Made by a program: the position numbers and the translations under genes | DNA from: JBELHR01 sp049607205 | GTDB lineage: Bacteria > Bacteroidota > Bacteroidia > Flavobacteriales > Flavobacteriaceae | DNA: 29,104 bases | Reading direction: 5' to 3' | Assembly (NCBI GenBank): GCA_049607205.1 | Contig: JBMYWH010000028.1 | Location: forward strand, 1 to 29,104 | Notes under the pieces: model-generated | The model's input: only the letters and a program-made list of their open reading frames with translations | Databases searched by the model: none | Told to the model about the DNA's origin: nothing | Shown: one piece after another, positions 8,412 to 14,992 of the stretch | How the letters are laid out: each line of letters opens with the position of its first letter | How positions within the stretch are numbered: the first letter of the stretch is position 1

Positions 8412-8428
8412 GAAGCAAGCCAATTTTT
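8394..8428 (+). terminator. Terminator hairpin spanning two convergent stop codons
   Basis: TTGGCTCGCTT (8394-8404) pairs with AAGCAAGCCAA (8413-8423), with one mismatch and an 8-base loop, and five T follow. It would terminate the plus-strand methyltransferase transcript. Both convergent stop codons lie inside the structure. Confidence 0.6.
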
Positions 8429-9169
8429 AAAATTCTTTACGCGATCCCGAGCAATGATTAACTCATAATCATGAGGAGTTTTAGGTTTAATTTGTAATCT
8501 AGAATTACTGTAAGCATTGATTTGGTCAATGTGGTCGATATGTAAGATACAAGAGCGATTGATCCTGAAAAACTCTTGAGGATTTACTTGTTTTTCAATT
8601 TCATCTAAAGTCTCATCTAAGTCATAAGACCTTCCGTACACAGTTTTCAAAAAACTGGACTTATCTGCGGAATAAAACATAGTAATCTCCTGGGTCTTGA
8701 CTAGTTTGAACTGCGATCCTAAACGAATCATCCATCTGGATTTAAACTGTTTCTGATGCTCAGGAAACAAGCTTTGATTCATTTTCTTAAGCATTTCTTC
8801 CAAATCGCTTTCTTCTGATTTTTTCTGATCAAATTGATCTAAAGCCTGCTTCAAATCATCTGAATCTATTGGCTTCAAAAGATAATCTATACTATTGTGC
8901 TTAAATGCCTGTAAGGCATACCCGTCATAAGCAGTAGTAAATATTATAGGTGACTTCACCTCAACATGCTCAAAAATCTCAAAACTTAAACCATCACTGA
9001 GCTGAATGTCTAGAAACATCAAATCTGGATGTTTATTAAGAGAAAAGTATTCAACCGCCTGTTGTACACTATGGACCATATCTATTTGGTCTTCAGGTCT
9101 AGACTCTAAGAGCATTCGACTTAGACGCCTAGCTGCAGGCTTCTCATCTTCTATGATTAATATATTCAT
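8408..9169 (-). CDS. LytTR-family response regulator
   Basis: The 253-residue protein has an N-terminal receiver domain. Its acidic pocket is at IIEDE (5-9), the phospho-acceptor Asp54 is in MFLDIQLSDG, Thr79 is in IIFTTAYDGYA, and Lys99 is in DYLLKPID. After a charged linker, the C-terminal LytTR DNA-binding domain (about 145-253) shows IRLGSQFKLVKTQEITMFYS, FFRINRSCILHIDHI and RDRVKNFKNWL. It is the last gene of the kinase/2TM operon, its start overlaps the preceding 2TM gene by 26 bp, and it is the natural partner of the LytS-type kinase. LytTR proteins bind paired direct repeats, and such a pair lies upstream of this operon at 11573-11605. Confidence 0.93.
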   Translation of the reverse strand: MNILIIEDEKPAARRLSRMLLESRPEDQIDMVHSVQQAVEYFSLNKHPDLMFLDIQLSDGLSFEIFEHVEVKSPIIFTTAYDGYALQAFKHNSIDYLLKPIDSDDLKQALDQFDQKKSEESDLEEMLKKMNQSLFPEHQKQFKSRWMIRLGSQFKLVKTQEITMFYSADKSSFLKTVYGRSYDLDETLDEIEKQVNPQEFFRINRSCILHIDHIDQINAYSNSRLQIKPKTPHDYELIIARDRVKNFKNWLAS

Positions 9170-9491
9170 CTTGATCCATTAACTTTTGAATTTTACGTTC
9201 CTCCCATTTTTTTCCAAAGAAAATACTTTTCCCAAAAACTCCATACCAATTAAAGAATAATCCTATTCCCCACCAAAACCAAAGGTTAAAATAGGAGAAT
9301 TGAAAGTTGTCAAAAAAAACCTCCATCGTAGGATGATCCATTTGATGCATTCTTTGGTACATAATAAAAATGGTAAAACCCCCATTGACTAGAAAATACC
9401 AAAAAAGATGCATATAAAAGCCCTTCACCTTCTTTACATGGTCAACCGCCTCTCTATAGGCTTGATCTTGTGCTTTATTAAAAGTTTTCAT
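9144..9491 (-). CDS. 2TM domain-containing protein
   Basis: This 115-residue protein has the 2TM-domain plan. An N-terminal amphipathic charged helix (AYREAVDHVKKVKGFYMHLF) is followed by two membrane helices (near LFWYFLVNGGFTIFIMY and FNLWFWWGIGLFFNWYGVFG), then the conserved cytosolic end KKWEERKIQKLMDQ. A loop of about 20 residues between the helices makes it longer than its 92-residue neighbour. It overlaps the upstream 2TM gene by 14 bp and the downstream regulator by 26 bp, so translation is probably coupled. The biochemical role of 2TM proteins is unknown; the context suggests sensing or modulation of the adjacent kinase. Confidence 0.85.
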   Translation of the reverse strand: MKTFNKAQDQAYREAVDHVKKVKGFYMHLFWYFLVNGGFTIFIMYQRMHQMDHPTMEVFFDNFQFSYFNLWFWWGIGLFFNWYGVFGKSIFFGKKWEERKIQKLMDQDEYINHRR

Positions 9492-9756
9492 CTTCCATCA
9501 ATTTTTTAATTTTACGTTCTTCCCATTCTCTTCCCACACCAAAAGTGAAGAAAGCATGAATTAATACCGATACTCCCCATCCGGCCATAGGAAACCAAAA
9601 CCAATGAAAATCCCAGTAAGTCATGTAATTTATAAAGATTAAAAAGGGTATTACCACCAGATATGCCGTCAGGTTCATATAAAACCCTTTCAGCTGATCT
9701 ACGCGCTCTTTTGCTTGAATATATCGTTCCGTTTCTGCTTTATTAAAATCTTCCAT
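9478..9756 (-). CDS. 2TM domain-containing protein
   Basis: The 92-residue protein consists of a single 2TM domain. It has a charged helix (AKERVDQLKGFYMNLTAYLV), a first membrane helix (VVIPFLIFINYMTYW), a second (WFWFPMAGWGVSVLIHAFFTFGV) and the GREWEERKIKKLMEDENF tail. It closely resembles the C-terminal 92 residues of the histidine kinase encoded immediately upstream, including the TYW-F-WFWF stretch between the helices. Only one base separates it from the kinase stop codon. It is likely a paralogue produced by tandem duplication and an inner-membrane partner in the same pathway; function is inferred from context only. Confidence 0.85.
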   Translation of the reverse strand: MEDFNKAETERYIQAKERVDQLKGFYMNLTAYLVVIPFLIFINYMTYWDFHWFWFPMAGWGVSVLIHAFFTFGVGREWEERKIKKLMEDENF

Positions 9757-9757
9757 C

Positions 9758-11065
9758 TTAGTATTTGTTTTGATCCATGTATTTCTTAATCTGTTTATCC
9801 TCCCAACCGGTACCTACTCCGTATATTTTAACCGCTTGTATCACGATTCCAATTCCCCAACCGAAACCGGCAAACCAAAACCATTGGAATCCCCAATACG
9901 TTTGGTAATTGACATAAATTAATATAGGCATGACCACACAGAAACTGATAAGTCCAGTATAAAATTCTTTCAATTCTTTTACGTAAGTCTTTGCTCTTAA
10001 ATATTTTTCGTGGTTACTATAATCTATAGTTTTCATCACTTTTGCTTCTTGAATTAGTAAAGGTATTTTAACAATAAAATCCTTTTTATTTTTTAATATT
10101 TTTATGGCTCTTTCTGAAATAATATCATATCTCTTACTGATATTTTCCAAGCCTACTTTAGTACTTTTACCAATGACTTGTTTCGGATTATAATTATTTT
10201 CAACACTTATATATTCCTCCGCTATAAGCACTTTTATTTTCAGTGGTAACTGGTTATGTTTAATACAGTTCTCTAATAATAATTGTAGGGTCAGTGGCAC
10301 TATTTTAAAGTCTTCAATTGTATCATAGTCCGAAATCAATTCATATTCTACCTGATCTTCGAATCTCATCTGTATTAAATCCATATAGGCTCTGGCAAAT
10401 CTCAATTCTTCCGATAAGGGAATTAAATCCTTGTTTTTTTGTTCTAAAACATAGCGATACACCTTGGATAACTTCGTGGTAAACTCCTCGGCTCTCTTGG
10501 GATCTTCTCCTATCAAAGAGGTCAATACATTTAATGAGTTAAATAGAAAATGTGGATCTAACTGGCTTTTTAAAGACTCAAACTTAGCGGTAACGGTTTT
10601 TGCGACCAGCTCAGAATCCTGAACCTTTTTCTCCTGATTCGCTTTATAGATATAGATAAAGGTAATAATCAGAACAACTATGACTGCGAAGACACCGCCA
10701 AAGACATAATTTACTACATGACTGCGCTCATAAGAAATAAAGGAATTAAAGCTATCTCCATTCAACCATATAGCTGTTCCCATTCTCAACAGAAATAATG
10801 TCAGTAAGGTTACAAAAAATGAAGAAAACACTCCCGTAACTGCTCTCAAACCATTTCGCCCTTTCCAGTCTCTTGAATTTAAATATTCGAACAAGATCAT
10901 ATTACAGCCTCCGATGACTAGGGAATAGATTTGATAAAAGGCGAAGTTTACGAAAAAGGACCATGTCGAAGAATATTGAAAATCTCCTAAGAGAAGCTCT
11001 GATGTGATAAACACAAAGAGTCCTATAATAAAACTTGTTCCAATTATTTTTAATGCTTTTTTCAT
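9758..11065 (-). CDS. LytS-type histidine kinase fused to a C-terminal 2TM domain
   Basis: The 435-residue protein starts with four membrane helices (about 7-27, 35-58, 73-94, 119-140). The His_kinase segment LKSQLDPHFLFNSLNVL (165-181) carries phospho-acceptor His172. The compact ATPase region has the N-box LLLENCIKHN (262-271) and KVGLENISKRY (303-313). Residues 344-435 are a complete 2TM domain starting at Met344 (MKTIDYSNHEKYLRAK), with the same 92-residue length as the separate 2TM protein downstream. The kinase should phosphorylate the operon's LytTR regulator. Kinase and 2TM parts look like formerly separate genes now in one frame: the junction reads GTGATGA, where a TGA in another frame overlaps the internal ATG. 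There is no extracellular sensor domain, so the membrane helices probably sense the signal. Confidence 0.9.
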   Translation of the reverse strand: MKKALKIIGTSFIIGLFVFITSELLLGDFQYSSTWSFFVNFAFYQIYSLVIGGCNMILFEYLNSRDWKGRNGLRAVTGVFSSFFVTLLTLFLLRMGTAIWLNGDSFNSFISYERSHVVNYVFGGVFAVIVVLIITFIYIYKANQEKKVQDSELVAKTVTAKFESLKSQLDPHFLFNSLNVLTSLIGEDPKRAEEFTTKLSKVYRYVLEQKNKDLIPLSEELRFARAYMDLIQMRFEDQVEYELISDYDTIEDFKIVPLTLQLLLENCIKHNQLPLKIKVLIAEEYISVENNYNPKQVIGKSTKVGLENISKRYDIISERAIKILKNKKDFIVKIPLLIQEAKVMKTIDYSNHEKYLRAKTYVKELKEFYTGLISFCVVMPILIYVNYQTYWGFQWFWFAGFGWGIGIVIQAVKIYGVGTGWEDKQIKKYMDQNKY

Positions 11066-11088
11066 AAACTTAAATCTCTGCCTCTAAT

Positions 11089-11508
11089 TTAGAATTTAAT
11101 TTTAAGATGAAGGTCCTCATTATCCACGTCAAATTTAGAGGTATCAAATTGTGGAGGACCGAAGCCCATATCATTATTACTCACCCCGTAGTCTTCTATA
11201 GGCATCCCGTTGGTTTCAAAGTCCATTCTTTGATTCCCATTTTCATCGTGGAAGCAAATAATAGCGTAAGTCCCAGAGGTAACTCCCTCAAAGGTAACAG
11301 TAGCATGGCCTTCTTTAATCTCCGAACTTTTTGCCTGTAAAATCTCTTTCATAAATCCCTCTTCGTCATAAAGTGCAAAATTTACAGTTCCCTGTTCATT
11401 TCTGACATTAATTACCTCTGCGGTAATCTCTACAAGATTTTCTTTTGTGTTTTGTCCTATAGCATTTCCTGTAACTAAAAGGACTAAGCTGATCATAATT
11501 CGTATCAT
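11089..11508 (-). CDS. DUF2141 domain-containing secreted protein
   Basis: This 139-residue protein has a signal peptide (MIRIMISLVLLVTGNAIGQ) and a beta-rich domain. The diagnostic DUF2141 segment is present: YAIICFHDENGNQRMDFETN followed by GMPIEDYGVSNN. DUF2141 proteins are small periplasmic or outer-membrane-associated proteins of unknown function with an Asp/Asn-rich loop that looks cation-binding. The stop lies 23 bp before the kinase start on the same strand, so it is probably the first gene of the signalling operon. It could be a ligand-side or output component, but that is inference. An 11-base tandem repeat (TTAATTGAT twice) occupies its leader at 11511-11530. Confidence 0.85.
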   Translation of the reverse strand: MIRIMISLVLLVTGNAIGQNTKENLVEITAEVINVRNEQGTVNFALYDEEGFMKEILQAKSSEIKEGHATVTFEGVTSGTYAIICFHDENGNQRMDFETNGMPIEDYGVSNNDMGFGPPQFDTSKFDVDNEDLHLKIKF

Positions 11509-11572
11509 AATTAATTGATTTTTAATTGATACTTCAAATTTGAGACAAAACAGGCTTTCTTGAAAAACAAGT

Positions 11573-11605
11573 CAGACGAATCGTCACAATATACAGATGA
11601 ATCGT
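11573..11605. promoter_or_regulatory. Pair of 12-bp direct repeats, candidate LytTR operator
   Basis: CAGACGAATCGT (11573-11584) and CAGATGAATCGT (11594-11605) differ at one base and are exactly 21 bp apart start to start, two helical turns. LytTR regulators bind two direct repeats of about 9 bp with 12-13 bp between them, the same period. The site is in the gap between the DUF2141/kinase/LytTR operon and the sigma-factor unit, 65-97 bp from one start and 60-92 bp from the other. The first copy also holds a perfect dyad (GACGA-A-TCGTC), so a dimeric repressor site is an alternative. Confidence 0.5.
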
Positions 11606-11664
11606 TTTTTTTTAATATTGTTGTAACAAATTAAGTTTTTGACTACCTATTAATAAATGCGAAT

Positions 11665-12159
11665 TTGAATCCAGAATTAGAAAAAGAATTTTTAAAACTA
11701 TTTGAATCCAATCAGAATATAGCGCACAAGATTTGTCGTGCTTATTGTTCTGATGAAGATTCACATAAAGATTTGTTTCAAGAAATTACGATTCAATTGT
11801 GGAAGGCCTATCCTAAATTTCGAGGTGATTCAAAATTTTCTACTTGGATGTATCGCATTTCACTAAATACCGCTATTACGGTATATCGCAAATCCAAAAG
11901 GAGTATCCAGACTTCCTCCATGGACCAATTTAATTTTAAACTGGCAGAGGAATCTTATGACGAAACAAAAGATTTACAGATAAAAGCGCTTTACAAAGCC
12001 ATTAACCAACTCAGTGACATTAACAAAGCAATAATCTTATTATACCTAGAAGATAAACCCTATAAGGAAATCTCTGAAATTTTAGGAATCTCTGAAGTTA
12101 ATGCACGAGTAAAAGTGAACCGAAGTAAAGATCAATTAAGAAAACTACTTAATCCATAA
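11665..12159 (+). CDS. ECF-type RNA polymerase sigma-70 family sigma factor
   Basis: The 164-residue protein has both sigma regions. Region 2 includes DLFQEITIQLWKAYPKFRG and the FSTWMYRISLNTAI core-binding/-10-recognition helix. Region 4 includes DINKAIILLYLEDKPYKEI followed by the helix-turn-helix SEILGISEVNARVKVNRSK. Size and layout fit a small ECF sigma factor. No ATG is available between the upstream in-frame stop at 11632 and the conserved N terminus, so the TTG at 11665 is the best start; a nearby ATG (11657) is out of frame. The membrane-protein gene follows after 5 bp, the usual place for an anti-sigma factor. Confidence 0.9.
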   Translation: MNPELEKEFLKLFESNQNIAHKICRAYCSDEDSHKDLFQEITIQLWKAYPKFRGDSKFSTWMYRISLNTAITVYRKSKRSIQTSSMDQFNFKLAEESYDETKDLQIKALYKAINQLSDINKAIILLYLEDKPYKEISEILGISEVNARVKVNRSKDQLRKLLNP

Positions 12160-12164
12160 AAACC

Positions 12165-12803
12165 ATGGAGGACTTAAAAAACATATGGAATCAGCAGGAC
12201 TTGTCCCAAGACCACCTCAATACAGAGGAGGTAAAACCCCTGCTGACCAAAAAATCTAAATCCGTTGCAAAATGGATTCTAATTATCAGCTTAATCGAAT
12301 TCATTCTGCCGAATCTCATTTATCTATTTATAGATACGGAGAGTATTGATCATCAATATGAGATCATTGGAATGAATACCTTTATGAAGGTCATTACCTT
12401 TATAAATTATGCCGTTGCTCTAGGATTCATCTTTGTGTTTTTCAAAAACTACAAAAGGATCTCTATGGATCAAAGTGTCAAACAACTTATGAAATCCATT
12501 GTGAAAACCAGAAAAGTAGTAAAGAGTTATATTTATTACAACCTTATAACGGTAAGTTTTATATACCTAATAATGATCGTCGTAATTTTTTCAGATTATG
12601 ATAAAATGATAGAATACTTCCAGATTGACATTAGTCAGACTCCAGTGGAATCGATTTGGCTAACACTACTCATTGCCACTATAGTAGTCATGGCCCTTGC
12701 GGTACTCTTGCTTTGGTTATTCTACAGAATCACCTATGGCTACTTATTGAGAAGACTTCTAAGGAATTACAAAGAAATTTCCGCCAACAAAAAAGAGGAC
12801 TAA
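12165..12803 (+). CDS. Four-helix membrane protein, candidate anti-sigma factor
   Basis: I do not recognise a named domain. The 212-residue protein has a polar N terminus of about 36 residues (MEDLKNIWNQQDLSQDH...) and four membrane helices, near 37-56, 76-97, 121-141 and 166-189. A cytosolic linker (KNYKRISMDQSVKQLMKSIV) joins helices 2 and 3, and the tail is basic. A short N-terminal 'LK-IW-Q' segment before the first helix is common in membrane proteins paired with ECF sigma factors in Flavobacteriia, so a membrane anti-sigma role is inferred from position. No zinc-binding HxxxCxxC anti-sigma motif is present. Its last codons and stop form one arm of a terminator shared with msrA. Confidence 0.75.
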   Translation: MEDLKNIWNQQDLSQDHLNTEEVKPLLTKKSKSVAKWILIISLIEFILPNLIYLFIDTESIDHQYEIIGMNTFMKVITFINYAVALGFIFVFFKNYKRISMDQSVKQLMKSIVKTRKVVKSYIYYNLITVSFIYLIMIVVIFSDYDKMIEYFQIDISQTPVESIWLTLLIATIVVMALAVLLLWLFYRITYGYLLRRLLRNYKEISANKKED

Positions 12804-12817
12804 TTATAGTCCTCTTT
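12789..12817. terminator. Bidirectional terminator overlapping both convergent stop codons
   Basis: AAAGAGGACTA (12792-12802) and TAGTCCTCTTT (12807-12817) form a perfect 11-bp stem with the loop ATTA. A run of six T follows on the minus strand; on the plus strand the stem's own TTT is followed by AATTTTAT. The stops of the four-helix protein (TAA 12801-12803) and of msrA (TAG, 12802-12800) are both inside it. Confidence 0.8.
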
Positions 12818-13423
12818 AATTTTATCTTTATACACTTCTAAGAATTTCTCCAATTTGGGGTTGATTACTGCTCTGCAATAACCAGCATTCTTGTTTGAGT
12901 TATAGTAGTTTTGATGATAATCCTCTGCCACATAGAATTTATCCAACTCCGTTACCTCCGTGACTATAGGATCCTCAAAAACCTCAGCATTGTCAAGAGT
13001 TTTAATCATTTGCTCTGCCAATTCTTTTTGAGTTTCATTGTGATAAAACACCGCCGATCGATATTGGGTCCCTCTATCATAGCCTTGGCGATTTAAGGTT
13101 GTAGGATCGTGGGTGGCAAAAAACACCTCCAATAGCTCTGTATAGCTAATCACAGTAGGATCAAACTTTATATCGATTACCTCAGCATAACCGGTTTTAC
13201 CAGTAACCACGTCTTGATAGCTCGGGTTCTTGGTATGTCCTCCTGCATATCCACTGCGCACACGCTCCACGCCTTCCAATCTTTGAAAAATGGCTTCTGT
13301 ACACCAGAAACAACCATTACCAAATGTAGCTTCTTCCAATTTTGTTTTGTTTTTTTGGCCTTGAGCCTCTCCAAAAGTAATGATTAAGAGAAGGGCAAAA
13401 AGCACATTAAGTTTAAGAGTCAT
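12800..13423 (-). CDS. msrA: Exported peptide-methionine (S)-S-oxide reductase
   Basis: The 207-residue protein repairs the S-form of oxidised methionine. The active site is FGNGCFWCTEA (34-44), with nucleophilic Cys38 in the GCFW motif. Family blocks follow: VRSGYAGGHTKNPSYQDVVT, FFATHDPTTLNRQGYDRGTQ, YRSAVFYH and AEDYHQNYY, with a late cysteine in AGYCRAVI as a possible resolving residue. ATG 13423 is chosen because it gives a clean signal peptide (MTLKLNVLFALLLIITFGEA); the open frame extends ten codons further up. Export suggests repair of envelope proteins. It lies 33 bp downstream of the aldolase gene on the same strand and shares a terminator with the converging gene. Confidence 0.93.
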   Translation of the reverse strand: MTLKLNVLFALLLIITFGEAQGQKNKTKLEEATFGNGCFWCTEAIFQRLEGVERVRSGYAGGHTKNPSYQDVVTGKTGYAEVIDIKFDPTVISYTELLEVFFATHDPTTLNRQGYDRGTQYRSAVFYHNETQKELAEQMIKTLDNAEVFEDPIVTEVTELDKFYVAEDYHQNYYNSNKNAGYCRAVINPKLEKFLEVYKDKIKEDYN

Positions 13424-13456
13424 TTTTTTGGTTTTGGTCGACAGAACATACAATAC

Positions 13457-14476
13457 TTACATGTTCGCAAGAACTTTTTTAGTCTTATCTAACATCTCAG
13501 GACTAAAGTCTAGATGCGTCACCATACGTAACTTCCCCTGTCCCATTGAGATAATCAAGATATTATTAGCCTCAAGAGTCTGCATAAATTTATCTTCATT
13601 CTCCTTACCCGCTACTTCAAAAATTACAATATTCGTCTCTACAGGTTCTACCTTAGTTACCAAAGAACACTGCTCTAAAGCTCTTGCTAATTCCTGAGCG
13701 TGACTATGATCCTCTGCCAATCGTTCCACTTGATGATCCAAAGCATAAATGGCCGCAGCAGCTAGATAACCAGCTTGACGCATTCCTCCACCAAATAATT
13801 TTCGAATTCTTAAGGCTTTATTCATATCCTCTTGAGAACCAACTAATACAGATCCTACTGGCGCTCCTAAGCCTTTTGAAAGACAAATACTTATGGTGTC
13901 AAAAACTTCTCCATACTGCAAAGGTGTCTCCCCTTTAGCTACAAGAGCATTAAATAATCGAGCTCCATCCAAATGAAACTTCAAACCATGTTCTCTAACT
14001 ACAGCTTCGATCTTTTGAATTTCATTGAAATCCCAACAAGCACCTCCTCCTTTATTGGTGGTATTCTCTACAGCTACTAAAGCGGATTTAGGTAAATGTA
14101 TATTTGTAGGGTCATTGATGGCATCTCCCAATTGTTCCGCTTTGAACATTCCTCTCTCTCCATTGATCAAATAGGAAGTAACACCAGCATTGAAAGCTGC
14201 TCCTCCTCCTTCATAATTATATACATGTGCGTATTTATCACAGATCATTTGATCTCCAGGCTGGGTATGTAATTTAATAGCGGTTTGATTAGCCATAGTT
14301 CCCGAAGGGAAAAACAAGGCTGCTTCCTTCCCGAACATTTTGGCCACCTTGGCCTCCAAAGCATTTACCGTAGGATCCTGTTTAAATACATCATCCCCTA
14401 CTTCGGCCTTAAACATTGCCTCTAACATTCCTTTGGTCGGTTTGGTAACCGTATCACTGATTAAATTTACTGTCAT
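13457..14476 (-). CDS. ltaE: Low-specificity L-threonine aldolase family PLP enzyme
   Basis: The 339-residue protein has the threonine-aldolase signatures. The N terminus MTVNLISDTVTKPT leads into VGDDVFKQDPTVNALE; FPSGTMANQTAIK (57-69) lies near the cofactor phosphate, His84 stacks on the PLP ring region, and HLDGARLFNA (168-177) has Asp170 and Arg173. SICLSKGLGAPVGSVLVG (196-213) carries the Schiff-base Lys201. It cleaves L-threonine or L-allo-threonine to glycine and acetaldehyde in the cytosol. A -7-like TAATTTTG lies 22 bases upstream. msrA follows on the same strand, with no obvious metabolic link. Confidence 0.9.
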   Translation of the reverse strand: MTVNLISDTVTKPTKGMLEAMFKAEVGDDVFKQDPTVNALEAKVAKMFGKEAALFFPSGTMANQTAIKLHTQPGDQMICDKYAHVYNYEGGGAAFNAGVTSYLINGERGMFKAEQLGDAINDPTNIHLPKSALVAVENTTNKGGGACWDFNEIQKIEAVVREHGLKFHLDGARLFNALVAKGETPLQYGEVFDTISICLSKGLGAPVGSVLVGSQEDMNKALRIRKLFGGGMRQAGYLAAAAIYALDHQVERLAEDHSHAQELARALEQCSLVTKVEPVETNIVIFEVAGKENEDKFMQTLEANNILIISMGQGKLRMVTHLDFSPEMLDKTKKVLANM

Positions 14477-14498
14477 ATCTATTCTATTTACTTAAGTA

Positions 14499-14506
14499 CA
14501 AAATTA
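14499..14506 (-). promoter_or_regulatory. Candidate -7 element (TAATTTTG) for the threonine aldolase gene
   Basis: Minus-strand TAATTTTG matches TAnnTTTG and sits 22 bases upstream of the start. No TTG box is seen at the expected distance, so support is partial. Confidence 0.35.
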
Positions 14507-14533
14507 ATGGATTTTCACAATTCTACATCCTAT

Positions 14534-14992
14534 TTAAAACATATAAACCTTAGAACCTTTCAGGGCTACTGAATTGCTCGAAGGTCGGTCTTTTGAAATT
14601 GGAAGAATTGAAGGATTATTAGGATATGGATACTCTAATTTGCGCCATTGCCCTTCAGATTCAGTTAAAATAACCTTCCATCCATTGCTCATTTCAGTCT
14701 GCAGGTAGAAAACATCAGAAACTGTGAATTTCACCAAGAGTTTGAACTGAGAATCCAACAAGAGGATGCTGCAGCCCCCCGTTCCGCAAAAATAAGGCGA
14801 AACTAATTTCACAAAATATTCAAGGCTTCCATCTGAATTAAGGTCTGATGAGTAAAATTCAAACTTTCGATACTCCTTAGGAACATCAACATAAGTCTGG
14901 GAAAGATAATGCTGTACCTTGACTATTGGAACTTCCTTCTTATTGGAACAGGAAACAAGCAATATCACAAATAGAATGCTTAAAAACCTCAT
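14534..14992 (-). CDS. Lipoprotein of unknown function with CGTGGC motif
   Basis: I do not recognise this 152-residue protein. ATG 14992 gives a lipoprotein signal (MRFLSILFVILLVSC) with lipobox LVSC and acylated Cys15; the frame extends nine codons upstream, but that would bury the signal. The mature part has an SSDLNSDGSLEYFVKLVSPY segment resembling the Asp-rich loops of small calcium-binding repeats. A CGTGGC cysteine pair follows, then a hydrophobic strand (SILLLDSQFKLLVKF). The start overlaps the stop of the PL7-like gene by one base (TAATG), a coupling arrangement. It is probably an envelope lipoprotein made together with the two genes upstream. Confidence 0.7.
   Translation of the reverse strand: MRFLSILFVILLVSCSNKKEVPIVKVQHYLSQTYVDVPKEYRKFEFYSSDLNSDGSLEYFVKLVSPYFCGTGGCSILLLDSQFKLLVKFTVSDVFYLQTEMSNGWKVILTESEGQWRKLEYPYPNNPSILPISKDRPSSNSVALKGSKVYMF

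Noticed and set aside
13380..13938. Two overlapping plus-strand open frames opposite msrA and the threonine aldolase gene
   Set aside because: They are antisense to well-supported enzymes with conserved motifs, and their translations show no domain, signal or start context.
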